From the NCBI RefSeq assembly GCF_900156645.1, contig NZ_FTOC01000001.1, forward strand, positions 558,001 to 622,000: DNA of 64,000 nt. Direction: 5' to 3'. Source of the stretch: Salimicrobium flavidum (lineage in GTDB: Bacteria > Bacillota > Bacilli > Bacillales > Halobacillaceae). The notes under the pieces were generated by a model, which saw nothing but the letters and a program-made list of their open reading frames with translations, was not told the origin of the DNA and ran no database searches. The position numbers and the translations under genes were made by a program. Each line of letters starts with the position of its first letter. The first letter of the stretch is position 1. Of this stretch, positions 18,492 through 28,156 are shown in pieces.

Positions 18492-19238
18492 TCATTCTAC
18501 TTTTGCATTCACGTGCCTGCTGAAAAATTCCAGACATCTTTCAATAATCAGGTCCTGATCATTATCAAGCGTAGCTACATGATAACTGTTTTCTAAATGA
18601 ACAAGCTCTTTTTCCTCTGAAAAGGCCATATCAAATACTGTCTGACCGTTATCAGGGGGAACTACATGATCTTCTTCAGAAACGAAAACAATCATCGGTG
18701 CTTTGACTTCACTTAACTGCTCGTGAACTTTTGCCATCAGATTTCGTAAATGCTTAAGTGAGCGGACTGGCGTTTTATGGTAAGTAAGCTCTGACACATC
18801 TTTCTTCTTGATATCAGAACCTATGGAATCGACAAATCGAAGTTCGGATTTCGCCATCTGTACCATTTCAGGTACGTTCACGGCAGGATTGATGACTGCA
18901 AGACCATCTACATTTTTATTAGCAGCTAAATAAAGACTTAGTGTGCCTCCCAGGGAGAGACCGACTACGAATATTCGATTACATCGATTTTCCAGCCACG
19001 CAAATGCATTTTCGGCAGACTGGATCCATTCTTCCGCAGTCGATTGCTCCATATCTTCAGGTGTTGTTCCGTGACCAATCAACTTAGGACATACTACCGT
19101 ATAACCTTCTTTTGCATAAGCTTCAGCTAAAGGACGCATACTTTGAGTCGTTCCGGTGAACCCATGCAGCACTACAATCCCTATTTCATTTCCTTCTTTG
19201 TAAAAAGCCTCGGCACCTTTCATGACTGATTCTCTCAT
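18492..19238 (-). CDS. Alpha/beta-hydrolase carboxylesterase (Est30 type)
   Basis: The 248-residue enzyme has the oxyanion segment LHGFTGTTQSM and the nucleophile elbow GLSLGG. The acidic residue is in SEEDHVVP and the catalytic His in NSYHVATLD. This matches the monomeric Bacillus/Geobacillus carboxylesterase family that cleaves short-chain esters. The natural substrate is unknown. It stands alone between the riboswitch and the ZIP gene. Confidence 0.88.
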   Translation of the reverse strand: MRESVMKGAEAFYKEGNEIGIVVLHGFTGTTQSMRPLAEAYAKEGYTVVCPKLIGHGTTPEDMEQSTAEEWIQSAENAFAWLENRCNRIFVVGLSLGGTLSLYLAANKNVDGLAVINPAVNVPEMVQMAKSELRFVDSIGSDIKKKDVSELTYHKTPVRSLKHLRNLMAKVHEQLSEVKAPMIVFVSEEDHVVPPDNGQTVFDMAFSEEKELVHLENSYHVATLDNDQDLIIERCLEFFSRHVNAKVE

Positions 19239-19316
19239 TCCGACGAGTCCCCCTTATCTGTTTTTATTACACTATACCTTAATAGAGAGTGTATAAACTC
19301 TTTTTTCTGAATATAT

Positions 19317-20123
19317 TCAAATGAACAGAAGGAGACTCATAGACATAACGACCATTCCGGCTACGACGCCGTAAATAGATAGATGAGCTTCCCCGTATTG
19401 TCTTGAGGCTGGCAACAGCTCATCCAGTGAGATGAACACCATGATACCTGCTACAGATGCGAAAAGAACACCGAACATAATATCGTTCAAAAACGGCATT
19501 AGAATAAGAAAAGCGACTACTGCACCTACCGGCTCGGATAAGCCGGATAAGAAAGATAATTTGAACGCTCTTTTTTTATTACCTGTTGCATAATAGATAG
19601 GCACAGAAACCGCAATACCTTCAGGAACGTTATGAATCGCTATGGCAATGGCGATAGCTACACCCAGGGAAGGATCCTGCAGAGCCGAAGTGAACGTTGC
19701 AATACCTTCCGGGAAATTATGGAGAGCGATCGCGAGTGCCGTAAATACCCCCATTTTCATAAGGGCAGGATCTTTGATCTCCGTCTGGCTTTTTGACATA
19801 TCCTCCACTTTTTTGAGTTCGTGAGGGTTTCCTTCTTTAGGAATGAATTTATCAATAAGGGCGATGATGAACATACCCGCAAAAAACGAACCTGCAGTGA
19901 GCCATCTCCCCCCCTCTGGACCAAGTGCAGCTATAAGGGATTCCTGAGCCTTGAAAAATATTTCCACCATGGAAACATATATCATGACACCCGCAGAAAA
20001 CCCGAGTGCTAAAGATAAAAATTTCGTATTCGTCGTTGATGTAAAAAATGCAAGTATACTACCGATGCCTGTGGCCAGACCAGCCATAAGTGTTAAACCG
20101 AAAGCCAAAAGTACATCTTCCAT
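19317..20123 (-). CDS. ZIP-family metal transporter (ZupT-like)
   Basis: The 268-residue membrane protein has eight predicted helices and the two ZIP signatures HNFPEGIATF and HNVPEGIAVSVP in helices 4 and 5, which form the binuclear metal site. A short His/Lys/Glu loop precedes helix 4. It imports Zn and possibly other divalent ions. A good SigA promoter and an AAGGAGG site precede it. Confidence 0.9.
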   Translation of the reverse strand: MEDVLLAFGLTLMAGLATGIGSILAFFTSTTNTKFLSLALGFSAGVMIYVSMVEIFFKAQESLIAALGPEGGRWLTAGSFFAGMFIIALIDKFIPKEGNPHELKKVEDMSKSQTEIKDPALMKMGVFTALAIALHNFPEGIATFTSALQDPSLGVAIAIAIAIHNVPEGIAVSVPIYYATGNKKRAFKLSFLSGLSEPVGAVVAFLILMPFLNDIMFGVLFASVAGIMVFISLDELLPASRQYGEAHLSIYGVVAGMVVMSMSLLLFI

Positions 20124-20149
20124 ATTTATTCCTCCTTCCTGACACCACT

Positions 20150-20178
20150 ATTGTAACCGCAGTTTTTCATTAGTGCAA
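20150..20178 (-). promoter_or_regulatory. SigA-type promoter of the ZIP transporter gene
   Basis: Minus-strand TTGCAC (20173-20178) and TACAAT (20150-20155) are 17 bases apart, about 27 bases before the start codon. Confidence 0.65.
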
Positions 20179-20263
20179 CTTTTTTAGTTCAGGTTATAAT
20201 AAAAAGATGAAGGCAAAATAAAATTTTTTTGTCTTTTGCATATATAATCCTTTTCTTTCTCAC

Positions 20264-20302
20264 CTAAAAACCCCGAACGCTAGTTAGCGTCCGGGGTTTT
20301 TT
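20264..20302 (-). terminator. Bidirectional terminator after the 80-residue protein gene
   Basis: AAACCCCGAACGCT and AGCGTCCGGGGTTT form a stem with a four-base loop (one mismatch), with A/T runs on both sides. Upstream in the minus direction is the gene at 20358-20600. Confidence 0.75.
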
Positions 20303-20357
20303 ACATTAAGGTAATACGATTTTTCAGTTCAAATCTGGAGTAAGAATCGACGAGATA

Positions 20358-20600
20358 TCAATTGATGTTAAACTGAGTGACCTTTGCTGCTCCTTTTAGA
20401 TAGAAAGCTTCTACAGCATTCGTATACACTGCTACCCCGCTCTCGAGGAACCACCAGCTGTCGCGCTCAAGCTGTTTCGTAACAAATTCCGTAGCTTCGC
20501 GCTGATTCATTTCTTCACTGAGTTCCATTTCATACTCTACCTCACGACGACTATCCAACAGCAGGATTAAATCCCATTTTTTCTTAGATTCTTCAGCCAT
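20358..20600 (-). CDS. Small hypothetical protein
   Basis: The 80-residue acidic soluble protein has no signal peptide or membrane segment. It reads like an alpha/beta domain: a strand KKWDLILLLDS, an acidic helix with EEMNQREATEFVTKQLE, and a strand GVAVYTNAVEAFYL. GAAGGAGAG lies nine bases before the ATG and a terminator follows, so it is a real gene. I do not recognise the family. Confidence 0.65.
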   Translation of the reverse strand: MAEESKKKWDLILLLDSRREVEYEMELSEEMNQREATEFVTKQLERDSWWFLESGVAVYTNAVEAFYLKGAAKVTQFNIN

Positions 20601-20798
20601 AATTTATACTCTCCTTCTTATGTAGATTCTCTTATTTTATACCCTCCTCGCCTTCATGTTAACCATGAAATTTCAATTTTCCGATATTGACTTATCTTAT
20701 AGATACTATCATTCATCGAATACTCAGATTAATCATGGGTTCAGAGACTCCTACAGAAAAATTAAATCGGAATTTTCTAAAATATTTTACTTAACCTA

Positions 20799-20826
20799 TT
20801 GACTTACTATTTCGTTGTTATATAAT
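20799..20826 (+). promoter_or_regulatory. SigA-type promoter of the malate synthase gene
   Basis: TTGACT (20799-20804) and TATAAT (20821-20826) are 16 bases apart. The -10 is embedded in TGTTATATAA, which recurs upstream of isocitrate lyase. Confidence 0.7.
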
Positions 20827-20891
20827 ACAAATTAACAAATCAAACTGTTATGGAACAGATGATTGATTTATTTAAAAAGGGAGGTCGTTTC

Positions 20892-23045
20892 GTGAATGAT
20901 TATCATTCTATAGGCAACTATTATGTAGATTCTGTTTTATACGAGTTCATCGAAGACGAGGTTCTTCCTTCACTTCCACTTTCTTCAAATGAAATTTGGA
21001 AAGGGCTTTCAGAAATACTTGATCACTTCTCTGAAAAAAATGAACTTCTGTTACAGAAACGAAAGGACATTCAGAAAAAAATTGATGAGTACCATTCTAC
21101 CCCGTCAAATCAGGGGTATCAGGAATTCCTTGCTTCCCTAGGATACCTGGAAAAACAAAAACCTCCATTCAAGATTACAACAGCTAACGTCGACCCTGAA
21201 ATGAAAAATCAGGCAGGTCCTCAGCTTGTAGTGCCACTTACAAACAGAAGGTTTTCTCTGAACGCAGCTAACGCCCGATGGGGGAGCCTATATGATGCCT
21301 ATTATGGTACAGATTTAATCCCTGAAGCTCCCGGCATTGAAAAAGGTGATGCATACAATCCGGAAAGAGGAAAAGAAGTCATCAAACAGGGGCGATCCCG
21401 TCTGGATGAGTGGTTCCCTTTAACTAAAGGAAGCCATCTGGACTCTGTCCGTTACGCGATAGTTAATGGAGGTTTATGCATTGAATTGAAGGATCACTCG
21501 AGAGAGAAACTGAAATTTCCAGACTCATTCATTGGATATCAGGGTGATTGCCGAAAGCCACAATCCATATTACTAAAACACCACGACCTGCACATAGAAT
21601 TACAGTTTGACCGGAACCACCCGATCGGCCAGATTGATGATGCCGGAATTAAAGATATCCAAATAGAATCGGCGATAACGAGTATCATGGATTGCGAAGA
21701 CTCCGTGGCCTGCGTGGACGCTGCCGATAAAACAAATGCTTACCGGAACTGGCTCGGCTTATTAAAAGGAGATCTTCAAACTACCTTCGAAAAAGAGGGA
21801 AACGTCATTAAACGTTCTCTGCAAGCCGACCGTACTTATCGGACACCTGAAGATGAACAGATTACTGTGAAAGGACGCGCCCTCATGCTTATCAGGAATG
21901 TCGGCCACCTAATGAAAAATCCGGCAGTCTTAGATAGCAATAATGAACCTTGTTTTGAAGGATTGCTCGATGGTTTTGTCAGTAGCCTGATAGGAATGCA
22001 TGATTTGGAAAGAAAGATAAATTCAAAAGAAGGGTCCATTTACATCGTAAAACCGAAAATGCACGGTTCCGAAGAAGTCGCCTTTACGAACGAACTCTTC
22101 AATAAAATCGAAGATGTATTAGGGCTCCCCCGTTACACATTGAAAATAGGAGTGATGGATGAAGAACGACGAACCTCACTTAATCTGCATAACTGTATCT
22201 ATGAAGTGCAAAACCGCATCGTCTTCATCAATACCGGATTTCTGGATCGCACCGGAGATGAAATTCACACTTCTATGGAAAAAGGACCTGTACTACCTAA
22301 AGGAATGATGAAAGAAAGCGTGTGGTTGCAGGCTTACGAAGCTGCGAACGTCCGCACAGGTATCCGAACCGGCTTTATAAAACAAGCTCAAATCGGAAAA
22401 GGGATGTGGGCGAAACCCGCAAAGATGAAAGCAATGTTGAAGGAAAAAATCGGTCATCTGGAAGCGGGCGGTAACACAGCCTGGGTTCCTTCCCCAACAG
22501 CAGCGACCATTCACGCCATGCATTATCATGAAGTCTACGTCCCTTCTATTCAGAAAACCATTGATGAGACTGATCCGACAATGGATATGCTCGAAATACC
22601 AATTGCTGCCCCTCCGGAAAGTAAAGAAGAAATCATGCAAGAAGTGAGAAACAACGCCCAAGGAATTCTGGGGTACGTCGTACGCTGGATTGAACAGGGA
22701 ATCGGTTGTTCAACAGTGCCAGATATTCATGATACCGGGTTAATGGAAGATCGTGCGACTTTACGAATTTCAAGCCAGCACATTGCCAATTGGATCAAAC
22801 ATGGAGTTATCTCAAGCGAGGAGGTCAAGGAAGTGTTGAAACAAATGGCAGAAGTAGTAGATAGGCAAAATAAAGATGATTCAAATTATCGACCTATGGC
22901 TCCTGATTTTAAACAATCCATAGCCTTCCAGGCCGCTTCCGATTTGATTTTTCTCGGTCCAAATCAACCTAACGGTTACACAGAACCGATATTGCACGAG
23001 CGACGCTTACAGTTCAAAGCCAATCAATTTTCCCAAACATTATAA
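20892..23045 (+). CDS. glcB: Malate synthase G
   Basis: The 717-residue enzyme has the length and motifs of the G isoform: SIMDCEDSVACVDAADK, GRALMLIRNVGHLM, KPKMHGSEEVAF, GVMDEERRTSLNL and the C-terminal YTEPILHERR. It condenses glyoxylate with acetyl-CoA to malate. Translation most likely starts at GTG 20892, which has GGGAGG six bases upstream; the in-frame ATG at 20850 lies only about 17 bases after the predicted transcript start and has no ribosome binding site. It forms the glyoxylate shunt with aceA downstream. Confidence 0.95.
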   Translation: MNDYHSIGNYYVDSVLYEFIEDEVLPSLPLSSNEIWKGLSEILDHFSEKNELLLQKRKDIQKKIDEYHSTPSNQGYQEFLASLGYLEKQKPPFKITTANVDPEMKNQAGPQLVVPLTNRRFSLNAANARWGSLYDAYYGTDLIPEAPGIEKGDAYNPERGKEVIKQGRSRLDEWFPLTKGSHLDSVRYAIVNGGLCIELKDHSREKLKFPDSFIGYQGDCRKPQSILLKHHDLHIELQFDRNHPIGQIDDAGIKDIQIESAITSIMDCEDSVACVDAADKTNAYRNWLGLLKGDLQTTFEKEGNVIKRSLQADRTYRTPEDEQITVKGRALMLIRNVGHLMKNPAVLDSNNEPCFEGLLDGFVSSLIGMHDLERKINSKEGSIYIVKPKMHGSEEVAFTNELFNKIEDVLGLPRYTLKIGVMDEERRTSLNLHNCIYEVQNRIVFINTGFLDRTGDEIHTSMEKGPVLPKGMMKESVWLQAYEAANVRTGIRTGFIKQAQIGKGMWAKPAKMKAMLKEKIGHLEAGGNTAWVPSPTAATIHAMHYHEVYVPSIQKTIDETDPTMDMLEIPIAAPPESKEEIMQEVRNNAQGILGYVVRWIEQGIGCSTVPDIHDTGLMEDRATLRISSQHIANWIKHGVISSEEVKEVLKQMAEVVDRQNKDDSNYRPMAPDFKQSIAFQAASDLIFLGPNQPNGYTEPILHERRLQFKANQFSQTL

Positions 23046-23059
23046 GGAGGAGATCAATT

Positions 23060-23164
23060 ATGGAAATGTATCAAAACTACAGTAACACTTGTCACAGATG
23101 CGGTATGGACCACAATAGTCACAAAGAAGCGGTTGAATGTTGTAATGACGCAGACGGCAACTAG
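23060..23164 (+). CDS. 34-residue cysteine-rich peptide
   Basis: The ATG follows AAGGAGGAG by eight bases, only 14 bases after the malate synthase stop. The peptide has CHRCGMDH and ECCND, giving a CxxC plus CC arrangement with two nearby histidines. This is compatible with a tiny zinc-binding knuckle. A terminator follows at once, so it is co-transcribed with glcB. It is too short for standard gene callers. I know no family for it. Confidence 0.6.
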   Translation: MEMYQNYSNTCHRCGMDHNSHKEAVECCNDADGN

Positions 23165-23171
23165 TAAATAT

Positions 23172-23212
23172 GAAAATGCCGGATCTTCCGGTATTTTCAC
23201 CTATATTTTTTT
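23172..23212 (+). terminator. Terminator of the glcB operon
   Basis: GAAAATGCCGGA and TCCGGTATTTTC form a 12-bp stem (one G-T pair), followed by a T-rich tract after a short spacer. Confidence 0.78.
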
Positions 23213-23284
23213 ATACTTACTGTTATATAACAAAATTCGAATTTTCAGGTGAAATCCTGCATTATATTCTAAGGAGAGATTATT

Positions 23285-24568
23285 ATGAACAGAAAAGAAC
23301 AGATTGAAAAGCTGAACGAACAATGGGAAAGCGAGCGTTTCAAAGGTGTAGAGCGACCTTATAGCCCGGAAGAAGTACTGAATCTAAGAGGCTCTGTAGT
23401 CATAGAACAGACTCTGGCACGTATGGGTTCCGAGCGTCTTTGGGAGTTACTGCATCAACGTAATTTCGTCCCTGCTCTTGGGGCACTGACTGGGAACCAG
23501 GCCATGCAGCAGGTGAAAGCAGGTTTGGAGGCCATCTATCTCAGTGGCTGGCAAGTAGCAGCTGATGCGAACCTTTCCGGACAGATGTATCCTGACCAGA
23601 GTCTCTACCCCGCTAACAGCGTTCCACAAGTGGTAAAACGAATCAATCAGACTTTTCAACGTGCAGATCAGATTGAACATGCTGAAGGAAAAGGATCAAA
23701 ACATTGGTTCGCTCCGATTGTAGCGGACATGGAAGCAGGTTTCGGAGGACCTCTGAACGTTTTCGAACTCGCAAAATCCATGATCGAAGCCGGGGCGGCA
23801 GGAGTTCATCTGGAGGATCAGTTAGCTTCCGAGAAGAAATGCGGTCACCTTGGGGGTAAAGTCCTGCAACCCACACAAACGGCCGTTCGACATCTAATTT
23901 CCGCCCGTCTCGCCGCTGATGTTATGGACGTCCCTACTATAATCATCGCACGAACGGACGCTAATGCAGCGAACCTGATCACAAGTGACGCCGATCCTTA
24001 TGATCATGAGTTTCTGACAGGAGAAAGAAGCGCAGAAGGTTTCTATCGCACTACTCCGGGAATCGATCAGGCGATTTCGAGAGGTCTGGCATACGCTCCT
24101 TATGCAGATTTGATCTGGTGTGAGACATCCGAACCTGACCTTGAGGAAGCACAAAAGTTTGCAGATGCAATCCATGAAAAATATCCGGATAAAATGCTTG
24201 CTTATAATTGTTCTCCCTCATTCAATTGGGAAAAGAAACTTGATCAGGAAACGATAGAGCAGTTTCAAGTCGAACTCGGCAAGATGGGATATAAATTCCA
24301 ATTCGTCACTCTTGCCGGGTTCCATGCACTTAACCACAGCATGTTCGAACTAGCACGTAAATACAAAACTGATGGAATGGCTGCTTATTCCGAACTACAA
24401 CAGGCAGAATTCGCTTCCGAACAAAACGGCTACACTGCAACTAGACACCAACGCGAAGTAGGTACGGGATATTTTGATGAAGTATCGATGGCAATTTCAG
24501 GAGGCACTTCTTCTACAACAGCACTCACAGGATCAACTGAAAGCGAACAATTTATTACGAACAAATAA
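23285..24568 (+). CDS. aceA: Isocitrate lyase
   Basis: The 427-residue enzyme has the catalytic-loop signature KKCGHLGGK and the metal-binding [15 protein letters not shown] region, with ARTDANAA and [11 protein letters not shown] further on. It splits isocitrate into glyoxylate and succinate and so feeds malate synthase. AAGGAG precedes the ATG. A palindromic GTTATATAAC at about 23221-23230 covers a likely -10 element. Confidence 0.97.
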   Translation: MNRKEQIEKLNEQWESERFKGVERPYSPEEVLNLRGSVVIEQTLARMGSERLWELLHQRNFVPALGALTGNQAMQQVKAGLEAIYLSGWQVAADANLSGQMYPDQSLYPANSVPQVVKRINQTFQRADQIEHAEGKGSKHWFAPIVADMEAGFGGPLNVFELAKSMIEAGAAGVHLEDQLASEKKCGHLGGKVLQPTQTAVRHLISARLAADVMDVPTIIIARTDANAANLITSDADPYDHEFLTGERSAEGFYRTTPGIDQAISRGLAYAPYADLIWCETSEPDLEEAQKFADAIHEKYPDKMLAYNCSPSFNWEKKLDQETIEQFQVELGKMGYKFQFVTLAGFHALNHSMFELARKYKTDGMAAYSELQQAEFASEQNGYTATRHQREVGTGYFDEVSMAISGGTSSTTALTGSTESEQFITNK

Positions 24569-24610
24569 ATTTATCCAAGTCCGGAGTTCGTCTCTTCTAT
24601 CCGGACATAA

Positions 24611-24646
24611 AAAAGGCACCCCAGTTATTCTGGAGGTGCCTTTTGA
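24611..24646 (+). terminator. Bidirectional terminator between aceA and yjbQ
   Basis: AAAAGGCACC and GGTGCCTTTT pair around an interior CCAGTTATTCTGGA loop that folds further. The A and T runs suit both convergent transcripts. Confidence 0.82.
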
Positions 24647-24657
24647 TGGTAATATAC

Positions 24658-25059
24658 TTATCCTTCGACGATTTTAACAACAACTTTTCTCGTTCTCGGT
24701 CCATCGAATTCACAAAAGTAAACACCCTGCCACGTTCCGAGTACTAAACTTCCTTTATCAATAATCAATGATTGAGCATGTCCTACCGTACTCGTTTTCA
24801 AATGAGAAGCTGTATTTCCTTCCCCGTGAAGATCTTTACGGTGCTCCCATGGAAAGACTTCATCGAGCCTCATCAGCATATCTTTTTGAACATCAGGGTC
24901 GGCATTTTCGTTTACAGTAATCCCGGCTGTGGTGTGCATTGATTGAACTACCACTACCCCATCTGTGACTTCATGTTTCTTCACACATTCTTCCACCTGT
25001 TTCGTGATATCCACCATTTCACTATGCGAAGATGTCGGTACAGATATTGTTTCCATCAT
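24658..25059 (-). CDS. yjbQ: YjbQ/UPF0047 family protein
   Basis: The 133-residue protein matches the UPF0047 signature: [16 protein letters not shown], then [11 protein letters not shown] and [18 protein letters not shown]. Family members have been linked to weak thiamine-phosphate synthase activity, but their physiological role is unsettled. Only five bases separate it from dapF, so the two are co-transcribed. Confidence 0.9.
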   Translation of the reverse strand: MMETISVPTSSHSEMVDITKQVEECVKKHEVTDGVVVVQSMHTTAGITVNENADPDVQKDMLMRLDEVFPWEHRKDLHGEGNTASHLKTSTVGHAQSLIIDKGSLVLGTWQGVYFCEFDGPRTRKVVVKIVEG

Positions 25060-25064
25060 GTTCC

Positions 25065-26027
25065 TTACCTCCCTTGAGATTTGGCATACGTTCTCAATTC
25101 TTCATAACGTTCATTCTCATTTTTGTGTACGTCTCTGAATGATTCCTCGAAAGATTGGGAAGAGATGTCGACCTCGAGTTCAGCTTCGTACACATAAGTA
25201 GCATTACCCTGAAGTTCAACACGATACTCCCCGTTTTCATGAACAATACAATTGACCATTCCACCTTTGTTCATGACCGTGATCGGTGTCTCTTTGTCGT
25301 TACCCGAAACGAGGACAGATACAATACTCGAAGCGGACATAGCTGTTCCGCAAGCGTTAGTGAGACCTACGCCCCGTTCATACGTCTGTACAAAAATTCT
25401 GTTCTTGTCAATCGGTTTCACAAAACTCACGTTCACGCCGCCGGGAAAAATCCCGGGGAGGTTATTCGCTTTTTGTCCGACTGTCTCAAGCGTCTCTTCT
25501 TCAAAATCCTCAACGACAGAAACTATGTGTGGGTTTGGTACGCTCAGAGCTGTAAAGGTTTGTTGATCAGTCAATTCCTTGATGGATACTTCGATTGCCT
25601 GTTCATTCGTCCAGTTCATCGGCAATGTTTCGGTCCGTAAAGATACCGGTTCAATGGCAACAGAGAATGTATCGATCCCCTCATAAATTTCCCCCACTCT
25701 CTCAACTGCCAGAACAGCTTTTTCCGTTTCAATATCGACTTTTTCTTCCCCGGACTCTTCGATTACATACCTCGCCACACAGCGCAGACCGTTGCCGCAC
25801 ATTTCAGCTTCTGATCCGTCTGAATTGAACATTCTCATTCTTGCCTTCGCTTTATCGCTCGAAAGAATAAACAAAATACCATCTGACCCAATTCCCTCCA
25901 GACGGTCACAAAGAAGAAGAGCCAACTCTTCTCTTTCTTCATCCGACAAAGTGCTTTCCAATTTTCTCTCATCAATCATAAGAAAGTCATTATCGGAGCC
26001 GTGACATTTAATATACGGAATATTCAC
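25065..26027 (-). CDS. dapF: Diaminopimelate epimerase
   Basis: The 320-residue enzyme has both catalytic cysteines, in EMCGNGLRC and [10 protein letters not shown], with FNSDGSEAE and KCHGSDNDF. It converts LL- to meso-diaminopimelate for peptidoglycan and lysine. The GTG at 26027 is preferred, with GGGAGG eight bases upstream; the longer frame has no such site. A C-terminal tail of about 40 residues ([11 protein letters not shown] to the end) goes beyond the usual length of about 280. Confidence 0.93.
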   Translation of the reverse strand: MNIPYIKCHGSDNDFLMIDERKLESTLSDEEREELALLLCDRLEGIGSDGILFILSSDKAKARMRMFNSDGSEAEMCGNGLRCVARYVIEESGEEKVDIETEKAVLAVERVGEIYEGIDTFSVAIEPVSLRTETLPMNWTNEQAIEVSIKELTDQQTFTALSVPNPHIVSVVEDFEEETLETVGQKANNLPGIFPGGVNVSFVKPIDKNRIFVQTYERGVGLTNACGTAMSASSIVSVLVSGNDKETPITVMNKGGMVNCIVHENGEYRVELQGNATYVYEAELEVDISSQSFEESFRDVHKNENERYEELRTYAKSQGR

Positions 26028-26070
26028 TATAAGAAACCTCCCACCAGCATTTTTTATTATCATATCATAT

Positions 26071-28101
26071 TCAGGCTGCCCTACGCTTCATCAGCCATAG
26101 GAAATAAGGGGCGCCAAGAACAGCTACCAGAATACCGGACGGAATCTCCGCCGGAGCCAGGAGCGTACGGCTGAACAGATCAGCAACCACCAGCAAAAGT
26201 CCTCCTATCATCATCGCTACGGGGAGAAGACGCTGATTCACCGTCCCTACAAACAAGCGTGCCGCATGAGGAGCGATCAACCCGATGAACCCGATTGATC
26301 CGACAGCTGCCACACTGCTAGCAGCAAGTAGGGTAGCAATCAATGCCATCTGAAACCGGACCGAGCGAACGTCAAGCCCTAATCCTTTCGCAGTATCATC
26401 ACCGAGAGCTAGCACGTCCAGCTTTTTAATATAGAAAAACAGAATCGGTATGAGCAGAATGATCGGCCATATCAAGTATGAAAAAAGTTCCCCGTAGCCA
26501 GTGGCGTAGGTGGTCCCAGATAACCAGGTAAGGGCTGACGCTACCCCCATATCCGCTCTTACGACGAGGATTTGGATGATAGCCTGACCAAAAGCACTGA
26601 CACCGATACCGAGAAGAGCAAGCATCGTAGGTTGAAATTCCATCTTAGCTCCCAGGAACATGACAAAGAAGAAAAACACAATAGCTCCTACCATAGCACC
26701 GAGCGGTATCCAGGCAGCAGAAACGGAAAATACATACATCGTCATAAGTGCGCCTACTCCCGCCCCTGAAGTAATTCCGATTACAGAGGGATCTGCGAGC
26801 GGGTTACGGAGCACCCCCTGGAAGATAAGACCACTGACCGCCAGAATGGCTCCACTGGCAAATGCTACGATAGCACGGGGAAGACGTAATTCAAGTATGA
26901 AAGTTTGTATGAACGACTCTGCCGTCCCCTGAAAAACAGCTATCGTCTGTCCTGGATCGAAGCCATAATTACCTGTAGACATACTGACGAAAACAACCAA
27001 CAATACAAGAGATGCAAATATCGGAAGCAGCACTCGAAGGCGTATTTGTACAAGAGAGGAGCCCGCCATAACAGCACCTCCTTCAGACAAACCACTCCGT
27101 TTCATGCGAAGCACGAGCCAGATGAGCCACGGTGCGCCTATCAAAGCTGTAATCGCCCCCACCGGTAATTCAGAAAACGAGGGGTCTATGAAACGAGCCA
27201 GCACATCTGCCATAAGTAGGACATTGGCTCCCCATAAAAAAGAACCAAAGAGCAGTGATGTATGGGAACGAAATCCGATAAGCTTAATGATGTGAGGGGC
27301 TACAAGACCGACAAAGCCGATAGGACCAACGACGCTCACTGTTACTGAAGTCAATAAGACACTAAGTATGATTGTGACAAACTTGACAGTCCTGACATTT
27401 TGTCCAAGCGCTGTAGCAACCTCGTCCCCAAGCATCAGCGTGTCTAATTTCCTCGCAAATACCAGCACGATGAAGAAAGAAGCAGCAATGATTGGAAGAG
27501 CGAATTGTACCCCTCCCCAGCTATTTTGCACTAAAGTCCCCGATCCCCATAAAAACAAACCCTGGCTCTCATTCTCATAGAAAATTTGCAGTACGCTCGT
27601 GAGGGAAGAAAAGAGAAACGTAACGATCATCCCTGCAAGCACCATTCGAACCGGCGTTGCATTACTGCCCCCGGAGAGAACATAAACAATCACAAACGTC
27701 CCTACGCCTCCAAGAAAAGCAGTGACTATTCCGTTCATGAATAATGCGAACGGAAAAAAGATAGTCGTTACAACAACAGCAAAATATGTTCCTGAATGAA
27801 TACCAAGAGTACTCGCTGAAGATAGAGGGTTCTTCGTCACCGTTTGTAGAACTACACCGGAAACGGCTAGAGCCCCACCTGCTATTATTCCCATCACCGC
27901 TCGCGGAAGACGCAACACTCTAACAGTGTGATGCTGAAGAGTATCCTCAGGAGAAAAGATAGCTTCAAGCACAGTAAGTACAGGGATAGTAACGTTCCCC
28001 TGGTTGATATGTATCCATGTAAGCATCACTAATAGAAATAAACCTCCCCCGAAAGTAAGGAGAGTTTTCCATGCTATTTTCCAGTTTATCATCATAACCA
28101 T
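26071..28101 (-). CDS. Iron-siderophore ABC permease, fused double FecCD type
   Basis: At 676 residues this is two FecCD permease units in tandem, like proteobacterial FhuB. Each half carries the conserved HxxR-LPRA start (HTVRVLRLPRAVMGI; FILELRLPRAIVAF), a GxxLQ/FQ-NPL(A/S) segment and a GxIGFxGLxxPH loop. About 18-20 membrane helices are expected. Bacilli usually use two separate permease genes, so the fusion is worth noting. It follows the substrate-binding lipoprotein gene; the ATPase gene is not in the window. Confidence 0.93.
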   Translation of the reverse strand: MVMMINWKIAWKTLLTFGGGLFLLVMLTWIHINQGNVTIPVLTVLEAIFSPEDTLQHHTVRVLRLPRAVMGIIAGGALAVSGVVLQTVTKNPLSSASTLGIHSGTYFAVVVTTIFFPFALFMNGIVTAFLGGVGTFVIVYVLSGGSNATPVRMVLAGMIVTFLFSSLTSVLQIFYENESQGLFLWGSGTLVQNSWGGVQFALPIIAASFFIVLVFARKLDTLMLGDEVATALGQNVRTVKFVTIILSVLLTSVTVSVVGPIGFVGLVAPHIIKLIGFRSHTSLLFGSFLWGANVLLMADVLARFIDPSFSELPVGAITALIGAPWLIWLVLRMKRSGLSEGGAVMAGSSLVQIRLRVLLPIFASLVLLVVFVSMSTGNYGFDPGQTIAVFQGTAESFIQTFILELRLPRAIVAFASGAILAVSGLIFQGVLRNPLADPSVIGITSGAGVGALMTMYVFSVSAAWIPLGAMVGAIVFFFFVMFLGAKMEFQPTMLALLGIGVSAFGQAIIQILVVRADMGVASALTWLSGTTYATGYGELFSYLIWPIILLIPILFFYIKKLDVLALGDDTAKGLGLDVRSVRFQMALIATLLAASSVAAVGSIGFIGLIAPHAARLFVGTVNQRLLPVAMMIGGLLLVVADLFSRTLLAPAEIPSGILVAVLGAPYFLWLMKRRAA

Positions 28102-28123
28102 TCATTCCTTCATCTATTAACAG

Positions 28124-28151
28124 AAAGACGCGCATGATTATGCGCGTCTTA
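28124..28151 (-). terminator. Intercistronic hairpin between binding protein and permease
   Basis: AAGACGCGCAT and ATGCGCGTCTT form an 11-bp perfect stem with a four-base loop but only a poor T tract. This fits partial termination or mRNA protection, making more binding protein than permease. Confidence 0.6.
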
Positions 28152-28156
28152 TCCGT

